64,000 nt of DNA, from IMG/VR virus record IMGVR_UViG_3300031565_000012, positions 1-64,000 of that record; one strand, given 5' to 3'. This document shows, piece by piece, positions 9,430-18,176 of this stretch; within the stretch, counting starts at the first letter, position 1; each line of letters starts with the position of its first letter. This DNA is from a virus. The position numbers and the translations under genes are program-made. Below the pieces are notes generated by a model. The model had not been told where the DNA came from. It was given only the letters and a program-made list of their open reading frames with translations, and did not search any database.

Positions 9430-12260
9430 TGAGTTTATACGCAAAAATATTAACCCTTTCTTATGACAGTGCCGCAGCAATAAAAGGCACTGCACTGAAA
9501 TCATATTGGAGGTCTGTGAGGCTCATCAAAGAGGCAGGGACGGTTAACCCATTAGCAGATTCAGCTATCACAAACATCCTTCTAAATGGCAGATGCCTTG
9601 ATCCTGAGAACAGGAATCTCTATGTGTTCTATATTGATACATTTTTTGGTTCAGCATGGATAATTGAGATTAACATCGACACAAGGGTACAGACAGTTGT
9701 GTATTATGATCAGTATAATGCAATAGGGTTTAATCCTGACTATAAGATATATAATGCCAAGGTGGTGCATGGGAGGATTGTCTGGACGGACAATCTAAAC
9801 CCTATCTATCAGATGGATATTGAACGTGCAAAAAAATCATTCTATCACCAGATTGGCTATGGGCTATACCCTGACATCGAGGAATGGGATGCAACAGCAT
9901 CATATAGCACCGATCAAATTGTATCTGATGGCAATAAGTTCTATAAAAGCATCATAGACAGCAATACAGGCAATGAACCGAAGATAGATGACGGGACGCA
10001 CTGGACAGATTTAAACTGTCTTATTGAGGATGCATATTACTCCATGGATGTTAAGAACTTCTATTTGGAGGCGATGCCCCCCACTCATCCACCAGAGGTG
10101 ACATATAGATCGGATGATACTCGTAAGATAAACAACCTTCGACAGACATTATTTCAGTTTGCCTATCGCTATGTTTACATGGATTGGAGAAAGAGTACCT
10201 TCTCGCCTGCAAGCATTGTCCCTGTGCCCCAAGCGGAGGAAGAGACAGCCACAGGTCTTGCCAACGAGATGATATCGTTAAATAATAAGTTGCAGATTAT
10301 TGTCAATTCAGGAGGAGAGGAGGTCAGGGCTGTTGAGGTCATCGCTCGCAGTAGTGACGACAAATCAAAATGGTATCTTATTGAGACAATTAATAAGTTT
10401 GATACTCAGGAGCGAGGCATGGAGATTTCAAGGACATCAGAGCCCGGATACATCCAATTAGCGATAACGATACCTGCCCCAACAGTCACTAATGTTGAAC
10501 GTCCTGATGCTCCTGTGGCTGCTGCTGCTACTGCTATGAGTATTAATTCATTTACTGCCAATTGGGATGTTGTTACTACAGCAACAGGTTATTCTATTGA
10601 TGTGTCAACAAGTAACACTTTTGCTTCATTCTTGCCCGGGTATGAGAATTTAGATGTAGGGGATGTATTAACATTAAACATAACCGGACTAACAGAGGAA
10701 GATCAATATAACACCTATTATTATAGAGTGAGGGCATATAATGTAGGAGGTATCAGCGATAACTCAAATATGATCACTACCCATACGGTTGCAACAGCAC
10801 CATTGCCACCATTAAATATTGCTTCAATAAATATATTTGGGAATAGATTTACAGCTAACTGGAATGCTTCACCTTCATTAAATGCATTGCAGTATTACAT
10901 TGATGTATCTGTAGACCCTACTTTCGCTTCTTTTGTCTCTGGATATAATAACAAGAGTGTTGGGACGGATGTATTCATAACAATATCAGGGTTGACACAT
11001 GACACGACATATTATACAAGAGTAAGGACATGGGCTTCTGATGGACAGTTAAGCATAAATTCAAATGTAATCACAACGGTTACAACATCCGCTCTCGGAG
11101 CACCTGTAGCTGATGATGCGACAGATGTAGCGCAAACCGCTTTTCGGATGAATTGGGAGGCAGTAAGCGGGGCACAGGGATACAGGTATGATGTAGCAAC
11201 TGATATTCTCTTTACTGCACTGGTAAAAGACAATCAAATAACTCCGGATGGCGCAACAAGTATTCTTATAAACACCGAACTATCTGCAAACACTACCTAT
11301 TATTACAGGGTAAGGGCTTATTTAGGCGTTGAGATAAGTGCAAATTCAAATACTATCACGGTTGCAACATTGCCAAATGCTCCTGCTGCTCCCGTTCCTA
11401 CTGCTGGCACAAATATGGATCAGTCAAGTTTCTCTGCCAATTGGGGTGCTGCCGCAACAGCAACAGGATATAAAATTGATGTATCTACAAGCCCTAATTT
11501 TATTTCATTTGTCTCAGGTTATGAGAATTTGGATGTAGGTAATGTGTTGGGTCATGGCATCACAGGGCTACCCGAGCGAATAATATACACTTCTTATTAT
11601 TATCGCATAAGGGCATATAATACAGGGGGTACCAGTGCGAACTCTACAACAATAACCGTTGCTACATTACCGTTAGGACCATCGGCTCCTATTGCGCAGA
11701 CTGCTATAAATGTTTTTCAAACAAGATTTACTGCTAATTGGATTAATTCAGCATCACCGACAGCAATAGGAAACTATCTCGATGTAGCAACAGACAGTGC
11801 CTTTACTTCCTTTGTAGCCGGATATGAGAATAAGAATGTAGGGACAGTCTTAAACCATACGATTATTGGATTAACAGAAAATACAACGTATTATTATCGT
11901 ATGAGGGCTTATACTTCGACAGGAATGGTAAGCGTAAACTCTAATATCATTACTGTTGTGACAACATCTAGTCCCGACCCACCTGTGGCTATTGTGGCAA
12001 CAAATGTGTTACAGACAAGTTTTACTGCTAACTGGCAACCTTCCGTTGGGGCTACCAGCTATAAAATAGATGTTTCAACGGATCCTGTATTTGGATCGTT
12101 TATCTTTGGATTTGAAAATAAGTGGACACCAGATTATGCAGAGTCTATATCTGTTACATTATTAACTGCAGGGACTACCTATTATTATAGGGTACGAGCA
12201 TACGCAACAGGGGAGACAAGTATAAGTTCTAATGTGATTACAGTAATAACAGCAACTTAA
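9429..12260 (+). CDS. Middle piece of tail protein with carbohydrate-binding module and six Fn3 domains
   Basis: 943 residues. The first 350 are a beta-rich phage body (RCLDPENRNLYVFYID; TRKINNLRQTLFQFAYRYVY). Inserted at about 153-193 is a CBM5/12-like motif (WDATASYSTDQIVSDG, then NTGNEP and HW). From about 358 to the end there are six fibronectin type III domains, each with FxANW, DVxTD and TTYYYRVRAY signatures. The body stops just before the Fn3 array and appears to resume in the gene at 12695, suggesting that the array and the gene after it were inserted into an ancestral single tail protein. Confidence 0.75.
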   Translation: MSLYAKILTLSYDSAAAIKGTALKSYWRSVRLIKEAGTVNPLADSAITNILLNGRCLDPENRNLYVFYIDTFFGSAWIIEINIDTRVQTVVYYDQYNAIGFNPDYKIYNAKVVHGRIVWTDNLNPIYQMDIERAKKSFYHQIGYGLYPDIEEWDATASYSTDQIVSDGNKFYKSIIDSNTGNEPKIDDGTHWTDLNCLIEDAYYSMDVKNFYLEAMPPTHPPEVTYRSDDTRKINNLRQTLFQFAYRYVYMDWRKSTFSPASIVPVPQAEEETATGLANEMISLNNKLQIIVNSGGEEVRAVEVIARSSDDKSKWYLIETINKFDTQERGMEISRTSEPGYIQLAITIPAPTVTNVERPDAPVAAAATAMSINSFTANWDVVTTATGYSIDVSTSNTFASFLPGYENLDVGDVLTLNITGLTEEDQYNTYYYRVRAYNVGGISDNSNMITTHTVATAPLPPLNIASINIFGNRFTANWNASPSLNALQYYIDVSVDPTFASFVSGYNNKSVGTDVFITISGLTHDTTYYTRVRTWASDGQLSINSNVITTVTTSALGAPVADDATDVAQTAFRMNWEAVSGAQGYRYDVATDILFTALVKDNQITPDGATSILINTELSANTTYYYRVRAYLGVEISANSNTITVATLPNAPAAPVPTAGTNMDQSSFSANWGAAATATGYKIDVSTSPNFISFVSGYENLDVGNVLGHGITGLPERIIYTSYYYRIRAYNTGGTSANSTTITVATLPLGPSAPIAQTAINVFQTRFTANWINSASPTAIGNYLDVATDSAFTSFVAGYENKNVGTVLNHTIIGLTENTTYYYRMRAYTSTGMVSVNSNIITVVTTSSPDPPVAIVATNVLQTSFTANWQPSVGATSYKIDVSTDPVFGSFIFGFENKWTPDYAESISVTLLTAGTTYYYRVRAYATGETSISSNVITVITAT
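10500..12257 (+). repeat. Fn3 array: two copies of a three-domain unit
   Basis: The six Fn3 domains are arranged as (1-2-3)(4-5-6). Domains 1 and 4 share TATGY, YENLDVG and an extra loop before YYYR. Domains 2 and 5 share RFTANW, a longer first loop and an NKxVGT motif. Domains 3 and 6 share QTxF, a TPDxAxSI segment and no NKxVGT. The units span about 10500-11372 and 11373-12257. Confidence 0.7.
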
Positions 12261-12271
12261 ATAATAATAAA

Positions 12272-12688
12272 ATGCCAAGTTTAATACCAAAGTTTGTAAA
12301 AAAGGAAATTACTGATGTGTGGGTAGGGGAGACATGGAAACTTATGCTACTCAACAATAGTCATATTCCTAATGCCGGGACACAGCAGTTTGTTGATGAC
12401 GTATCTGCAAACGAGATAGCTGCAAGCGGCCCTTATACTGCAGGCGGTGTGGCAATAGAGGGCAAGGCATCTGTGGCAGATGGATATAATTATTATCTTG
12501 ATGCAACAGATAAGGTTATTGGCCCAAGGGCAACCCTTAATTATCGCTATGGCATCTTGTTTCAGGACACAGGAAACCCTGCAACATCAAAGATACGTGC
12601 TCAGATTGACTTCGTTGATGATCAGATAGTGGGCGATGGGACAAGCACAATAAAATGGAATACTCTTGGGACTATTTATTTAACATAA
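12272..12688 (+). CDS. Small beta-rich virion protein inserted in the tail gene cluster
   Basis: A 138-residue protein, KFVKKEITDVWVGETWKLML at the start and DGTSTIKWNTLGTIYL at the end. It resembles small phage structural proteins that form a compact beta module, but I cannot name the family. It lies between two genes that look like parts of one tail protein, with 11- and 6-base spacers, so it is probably a fibre-tip, decoration or attachment subunit expressed with them. Confidence 0.6.
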   Translation: MPSLIPKFVKKEITDVWVGETWKLMLLNNSHIPNAGTQQFVDDVSANEIAASGPYTAGGVAIEGKASVADGYNYYLDATDKVIGPRATLNYRYGILFQDTGNPATSKIRAQIDFVDDQIVGDGTSTIKWNTLGTIYLT

Positions 12689-12694
12689 AATGAA

Positions 12695-15600
12695 ATGTTA
12701 GCATCTCATAACTCGGATATTGGTGTCTCCTTCTATAATGACAGGGTGAAGGAGATTGTCGATGCAGGCATCGTTGCAGAACCGTTTACCTATGTGCCTA
12801 TCACAGCAGGCCACATGGAGTTAGTGGGAGGCAATGCGCTTGTGTTTGGCAAAATCAAAGAGGGTTATGATGTTATTGATATTGTAGTAGAGACTGAGAT
12901 TACCTATGAAGATGTATCGCTTGACGAGCCGCTAGTTACACTGCTTGTCAGTTATGATCTTGGATCAATAGAATGGGTTTATTATAATATGGGAGACGAT
13001 GGACTCCCTAGCCCTATCCCTGTAGATAAAAGTATATGGGATGGCACTCAGTCTTGGAGAACACTGTATGGGGTAGCGGTAGTCACATTGCCATTGACTA
13101 TCATAGAGGGAGCCATATATAGCATCTCTGTCTTGAATGTTGTGGAGGGCATTAATTATACTGTCTCTTATACTGCTCTGGCAGGAGACACCTATGTTGA
13201 TGTGAAAGCAGGGCTCATAGCCGCCTTGGTAGCTGCCGGAGTAGGTGCTGAAATTGTATATGGTATATGGAGTGCTAATAAGATTTTCTTTTATGCAAGG
13301 AATCAATCCTTTATGCAAGTGCCAGTATTCCAGGCAGGGGATGTTGACGACATATATGAAAATTTTGTTATCACTGCCTATATCTTGGCTCTTGGTCTGA
13401 CAATAAAATTTCCCCAACTAAAATGTGGTGCTGTTCATTCTTTCGGGATAGTCTATAAAGATAGATCAGGGCGGGTGTGTTCAGTAATCAAGTCAGATGA
13501 TTTTGATGTTTACATCCCATTTTATACCGAGGAAACAGAACTAGGAGACAATGTTCCCAGCTCTATCATTAATCTTGTCTTTAAAATATATCATGCTCCT
13601 CCGGTTGACAAGGATGGGGTGTGTTGGGCAGAGACTTACGAGATAGTGTATTATGGGAATATCTCAATGGATTATTTCTTACAGGTGAGGGCATTTAATA
13701 TTGTTACCCTCGATAATGATAGGTTTGCCATATCTATCAACGACACCATAACAAATATTCAGACAGCGAATAAGAGATGGAAGGTTCCTGATTACGATTG
13801 GGAAGATGGAGACAGGATAAGACTCATCGGGACTATCAATGCCACAACAGGGGTGCTGACACTATTCGATGAATTATATGATTACGAGATTGAGGAGATT
13901 GGATATACTGATCCGTTAGGCACATCTTATGCTGATTGGCTCTTATGTCAGGCAGTAGATTACCCTGCTATCTTTGGTAACGAGACGATAATCGAAAACC
14001 TGACAGGGACATTAGATGGAACGGTTGTATCAATTCCTTTGGTAGTAGCTCCTCCGGCAGCCAGATATGATACTATTACCCTTGCAGGAGCAGGGGGCAC
14101 GGCAACCATTATCTGTGCAGGGCTATCTTTTGTTGCGACATTCAACGGTACTCTCGCTCAAACAGCAATAGATTTCAAGAATGATAATGAGACAGCCTAT
14201 GCAAATATTGGCATTACATTAACAAATCTTGGCGATGACATAATATTCACGGCTACTGAAGAAGAAGTAGATTTTGTTGGCACAACAAATATCCTTACAG
14301 AGATATATCGACCAAGGAAAGGGATTGGACAAACATTAGCTTATGGCACAGGGATGGTATTTGAGATAGGCACGGATGCTGATGGGAATAAATATCACAA
14401 AGGTAATGTCGATCAGAGCATATCGTTAGACTCCCCTGCAGAGGTTGAGAACACCGCAAATGATTGCTGGAAATTTCTCCGACTGAATTATCAGCAGATA
14501 GGAGTTACACAGACAGGTGTCATACAGCCATTCTGGGCAGAGAGCATCTTCCCTAGCGATTGGTGGAGAGATCAGATTATCTCAAACAAATTGACATCCC
14601 AAGGCTTCCCGTTCCTTGACGATCTAAGCCAGAGGCAGACGGTACTTGATGAGAGAATAAGACATGGGGGTTTCCTCATAACCGGAACACGGACAAACAA
14701 CATAGCACATTTCACCTTTGATGATTTTATGGACCTCCCTAAAAAGAACGGAGACATCACAGGACTAAAGGAGGTAGGATTTACTCTAAAGGTAGTTCAG
14801 CTATATAAAGAGACATCTATTTATATCAATAGGATACAGACCTTCAATCCTGACGGCACAGAGCAGTTTACCCTTACAGACGACTTTCTTGCAGAGCAGA
14901 GACCGATGGAGACCGATTATGGCTGTCAGCACCCTAATAGCATTATGGTTAACGGACGAAACCTGTATTATTGGGATAACAGTCAGGCCGCCTTTATACG
15001 GTCTGCACCAAATGGACAGATTGCCTTATCCGGCCCTGAGTATAAAATGGTGCGATGGTTTAAAGACTTATCAAGATGGATACGCACATCAGGGGGAGGA
15101 CAGTTATTGGTTGTTAACATCGGGGCGAACAATGATTTTGATGAGATATGGATTACTTTCAGGATGGGTACTGTGGTGAAGGGTATTATTTTCAGTGAGA
15201 AAAGAGGTCGTTTCACTGCCGAGATAGATCAAATCACGGAAAGTTACGTCCATTTAGGGAATTTTTTCGCACATTTGTATCATCAAAGGCTTTGGATAAT
15301 GAATGTTAATGAAGGACAGGATTATTTATCATGGGTAGGAGAGCCTGTTTATGCTGAACTAGAAATTGTTTCTAACATGGAACCATCGAAAAATAAAGTA
15401 TTTCAAGCTATTGCGGCTGTAGCAGACCATCTATTACAGTCCCTTGCTCGCTTTGTGCATATTCCAGCAGAAGCATCAGCCGTAGGAGAATTGATGGAAA
15501 CAAACATCCCCGTGTTTAATCGCAGGGAAGGAGTCTATTATGGTAAGATCATGAAGGATGAAAATTCGAAGGGTGTCTTTGCCAGTTCTAATAACCGGAA

Positions 15601-15724
15601 ACTTAATGGAAGGGAGATGAGGGGTAGGTTCTGTTTTGTTAAACTAAGGACTACTGAACATGATGAAAAGGTAAGGGTTGATTCCATTGTAGTATTATCA
15701 ACACTATCAGAAAGAAATGTATAA
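12695..15724 (+). CDS. C-terminal piece of large tail stabilization or muzzle-type protein
   Basis: 1009 residues beginning without a fresh N-terminal module (LASHNSDIGVSFYNDRVKEI), as if continuing a longer protein. Two foreign-looking beta insertions occur, near residues 150-220 (YTVSYTALAGDTYVDVKAGL) and 457-533 (YDTITLAGAGGTATIICAG, DDIIFTATEEEVDFVGT). From about 590 to the end the sequence is the conserved phage body (ESIFPSDWWRDQI; SEKRGRFTAEIDQITESYVH). I assign it to the crAss-like stabilization or muzzle group with moderate confidence. The genes at 8023 and 9429 look like its missing front. Confidence 0.65.
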   Translation: MLASHNSDIGVSFYNDRVKEIVDAGIVAEPFTYVPITAGHMELVGGNALVFGKIKEGYDVIDIVVETEITYEDVSLDEPLVTLLVSYDLGSIEWVYYNMGDDGLPSPIPVDKSIWDGTQSWRTLYGVAVVTLPLTIIEGAIYSISVLNVVEGINYTVSYTALAGDTYVDVKAGLIAALVAAGVGAEIVYGIWSANKIFFYARNQSFMQVPVFQAGDVDDIYENFVITAYILALGLTIKFPQLKCGAVHSFGIVYKDRSGRVCSVIKSDDFDVYIPFYTEETELGDNVPSSIINLVFKIYHAPPVDKDGVCWAETYEIVYYGNISMDYFLQVRAFNIVTLDNDRFAISINDTITNIQTANKRWKVPDYDWEDGDRIRLIGTINATTGVLTLFDELYDYEIEEIGYTDPLGTSYADWLLCQAVDYPAIFGNETIIENLTGTLDGTVVSIPLVVAPPAARYDTITLAGAGGTATIICAGLSFVATFNGTLAQTAIDFKNDNETAYANIGITLTNLGDDIIFTATEEEVDFVGTTNILTEIYRPRKGIGQTLAYGTGMVFEIGTDADGNKYHKGNVDQSISLDSPAEVENTANDCWKFLRLNYQQIGVTQTGVIQPFWAESIFPSDWWRDQIISNKLTSQGFPFLDDLSQRQTVLDERIRHGGFLITGTRTNNIAHFTFDDFMDLPKKNGDITGLKEVGFTLKVVQLYKETSIYINRIQTFNPDGTEQFTLTDDFLAEQRPMETDYGCQHPNSIMVNGRNLYYWDNSQAAFIRSAPNGQIALSGPEYKMVRWFKDLSRWIRTSGGGQLLVVNIGANNDFDEIWITFRMGTVVKGIIFSEKRGRFTAEIDQITESYVHLGNFFAHLYHQRLWIMNVNEGQDYLSWVGEPVYAELEIVSNMEPSKNKVFQAIAAVADHLLQSLARFVHIPAEASAVGELMETNIPVFNRREGVYYGKIMKDENSKGVFASSNNRKLNGREMRGRFCFVKLRTTEHDEKVRVDSIVVLSTLSERNV

Positions 15725-15743
15725 AATTTTAAAATAAGAACTC

Positions 15744-16475
15744 ATGGGAGGATTTGTCGGAGGAGGAACCACATTAGGTGGCAATGTAGCAAGGATGGGA
15801 CTAGGAGTTGCCACAGGAGGCACCAGCGAGATCGTTTCTCAGGTGCTTAATCTTATTCCCTCAATCTTTCAGGGGATAACCGGAGCATCGCAACTGAGGA
15901 AAGCTAGTCGTATTGAGGCAGAACACCCTAGACCGGAAGCCACCATCAATCCAAGCATTGATAAAGCCGTTAGTTATGCTTATGGACAGACACTTGACCA
16001 GGACATCCCTGGGGGGGAGATGTATCGCAATGAGATTAAAGGTGCTACGGCAGCAGGTATAAGAGCAGCATCGGAACTCGGGTCAGGATCAGAGGCGTAT
16101 GGTATGATGGGAGAACTTGTGGGCAGGGAACAAAACCAGTTTGGTGAATTGGCTAAACTAACAGCAAGCAGGGTAGCAGGGAAAGAGGAAACCTATCTGG
16201 ACACCTTGCCTATGAAAGCACAGGAGGAACAGAGGGTTTGGGACTGGAACAAAGCACAACCATACTTACAGGCAGCACAGATAGCAGCACAGCTAAGAGA
16301 CTCAGGGACTAAGAATCTTTACGCAGGAGGGGCAAATGCTTTTGGTGCAGCAGCAGAATGGGCTAGTCCTGATTTCAATTCTTCGTTATTATATGGCAGT
16401 GGAGTGAATAAGAACACAGGTAATGGCATCTCCATGGAAGAACTTATAAGTGCTATAAAGTCGATAAAAGGTTAA
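15744..16475 (+). CDS. Putative internal virion or tail-associated protein
   Basis: 243 residues with a Gly-rich hydrophobic N-terminus (GGFVGGGTTLGGNVARMGLG) followed by Ala-rich helices. The N-terminal glycine/alanine pattern is common in small internal virion proteins that interact with membranes. The gene follows the tail protein by 19 bases and precedes the large putative ejection proteins. No catalytic motif is seen. Confidence 0.55.
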   Translation: MGGFVGGGTTLGGNVARMGLGVATGGTSEIVSQVLNLIPSIFQGITGASQLRKASRIEAEHPRPEATINPSIDKAVSYAYGQTLDQDIPGGEMYRNEIKGATAAGIRAASELGSGSEAYGMMGELVGREQNQFGELAKLTASRVAGKEETYLDTLPMKAQEEQRVWDWNKAQPYLQAAQIAAQLRDSGTKNLYAGGANAFGAAAEWASPDFNSSLLYGSGVNKNTGNGISMEELISAIKSIKG

Positions 16476-16479
16476 TATC

Positions 16480-16788
16480 ATGGAAAAATCGCGTATTCAA
16501 AATGTAGACTTAAAGAATTTAAAATCAATGCCGGATAGCGACAAAATAGATTTATTTAATTTCCTAACAAACTTCAAGGATGACGTTGCTTCGGGAAATG
16601 GTATTTTAATTCTTTCGCCATCAGGAAGAAGAATAAATATTAGCGCAATTAATTATTGCGAACATAGGACTCTTTTTGAAGAATTTAAAAATAGAAAAAA
16701 TCCACCTTACCGAAGAGAGTTACTTGAAGATGGAACTGAAGTATGTCACTCTTGTAAATTACCTTTTGATGATTTTAAAAAGAAATAA
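16480..16788 (+). CDS. Small protein with possible zinc-binding cysteines
   Basis: 102 residues; the C-terminal half contains CEHRTLFEEF and EVCHSCKLPFDDF, giving Cys/His pairs that could bind one zinc ion. The base composition is more AT-rich than its neighbours and the style differs from the flanking structural genes, so it may be a later insertion. It is separated from the gene at 16791 by two bases. Function unknown. Confidence 0.55.
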   Translation: MEKSRIQNVDLKNLKSMPDSDKIDLFNFLTNFKDDVASGNGILILSPSGRRINISAINYCEHRTLFEEFKNRKNPPYRRELLEDGTEVCHSCKLPFDDFKKK

Positions 16789-16790
16789 CC

Positions 16791-18173
16791 ATGGCTAAAG
16801 GCAATATAGACCCCGCATTTCAGGCAGCACCAAACTTAGGGGCTTCATCATATAATCCTATTGAGTTTGCTCGCAGGCAAAAACTTCAGAAGTTTCAGAT
16901 ACAGAGGAAACGAGATGAAGAGAAGGCAGCGAACATCGCAAAGGGGCTTGATGATCTTATGCTTGACTTAAAGGGATGGGAAGATCAAGATGGGTTTAAG
17001 GAGATAATGGCTGATCAGGATAGGGTGTTAAAAGGTTTTTTAGACATCAGTAAGAAAGGGTTGAACCTTGTCAGTCCACGGTCAACACAGGAGCTTATGG
17101 CATATAAGGCTATCAATGAGGAACACGCCAAGATTAAGCAGAAGGTGGATACGTGGCAGCAACAGAAATCAATATACGATCTCTACACAAAAGCTATTGA
17201 ACAGGACTCTCTATTGCCTTCCGACCAGCAGAAGATCAACAAAGAGGCTACCATGGCTAATATACAAAAGGTATTGAAGTCTAAGGGTATTATTGAGAGA
17301 GGCACGGGATTGCAGAATCTTATTGTCACCAACCCTGATAAGGTTGATCTTATTAAAGAGATAACATCCAAGAAAGGTTTTTACGAGCAGCCTACACAGA
17401 CACAGGTTATTGTACCCAATCCCGAGACAGGACAGAGCGAGATACAACTTGTAGAGCAACTAACCCCCGATCAGGAGAAAGAGAATGTCAGAAGGGCAGG
17501 GATACACTATGAAGAACTTGACCCCTCATATAAAGATGCTGTCACTAAACTAAGAGAGTCAGACCTCGATCCTCGTTTTAACGTCATGTCAAACAGAGAT
17601 TATTTTGCAACGATAGCAGTGCCTCAGTATAAGGAGAAGTTTCTTCAAAAGCCAACAGGGTCCGGCGGTGGTGGTATTAACTTTAATTTCCTCGGGGCAC
17701 AGGCTAAGATAACACCCGGAGAACACCAGACCAATGACCGTAAATATGCAGACAGAAATTATAATGATAGGTATGATATCACATCTACAAAGCCGTTTAC
17801 AGTGCCTATTAATGAAGCAGAATATTTTGGAGGAGAAAAAAGAATTTTAGAAGGTGGAAGGGAAACAGGTGGATGGAAACCAATAACAGAAGGAGGGGGA
17901 GACGTAGAGGCGGTTATGTTATTTTATGATCCGAATACTGATGTTATTATGTTTAGGCTTACACAGGATTCAAGATATCCATACCTGAAAAACAATACAA
18001 CAATATCCGTACCTCGTAAGAACCTTGCCAAAGCCGATGATCTGCCTATTAGACTGCCCAATGGGAAAGTAGGGACTCTTAAAGATATTGCTGGTACTAA
18101 GTCTTCGGCAGGATTAAGAATGATTGGAGGAGAAGATTTCAGCATCCCCTCTCTTATTAAAAAAAGGAAATAG
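16791..18173 (+). CDS. Putative ejected cargo or internal virion protein
   Basis: 460 residues, highly charged and mostly helical. The N-terminus (FQAAPNLGASSYNPIEFARR) and the segment KLQKFQIQRKRDEEKAANIA suggest a coiled-coil protein. A Gly-rich linker (TGSGGGGINFNF) sits near residue 290. It is directly upstream of the 2209-residue gene. In crAss-like and T7-like phages this position holds proteins packaged for injection, which is the basis of the call. Confidence 0.5.
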   Translation: MAKGNIDPAFQAAPNLGASSYNPIEFARRQKLQKFQIQRKRDEEKAANIAKGLDDLMLDLKGWEDQDGFKEIMADQDRVLKGFLDISKKGLNLVSPRSTQELMAYKAINEEHAKIKQKVDTWQQQKSIYDLYTKAIEQDSLLPSDQQKINKEATMANIQKVLKSKGIIERGTGLQNLIVTNPDKVDLIKEITSKKGFYEQPTQTQVIVPNPETGQSEIQLVEQLTPDQEKENVRRAGIHYEELDPSYKDAVTKLRESDLDPRFNVMSNRDYFATIAVPQYKEKFLQKPTGSGGGGINFNFLGAQAKITPGEHQTNDRKYADRNYNDRYDITSTKPFTVPINEAEYFGGEKRILEGGRETGGWKPITEGGGDVEAVMLFYDPNTDVIMFRLTQDSRYPYLKNNTTISVPRKNLAKADDLPIRLPNGKVGTLKDIAGTKSSAGLRMIGGEDFSIPSLIKKRK

Positions 18174-18176
18174 CAC

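Noticed and set aside
12965-13417. 150-codon minus-strand frame
   Set aside because: It lies wholly inside the tail protein gene, has Cys/Tyr-rich, protein-unlike content and no start signal; it is a shadow of the plus-strand gene.
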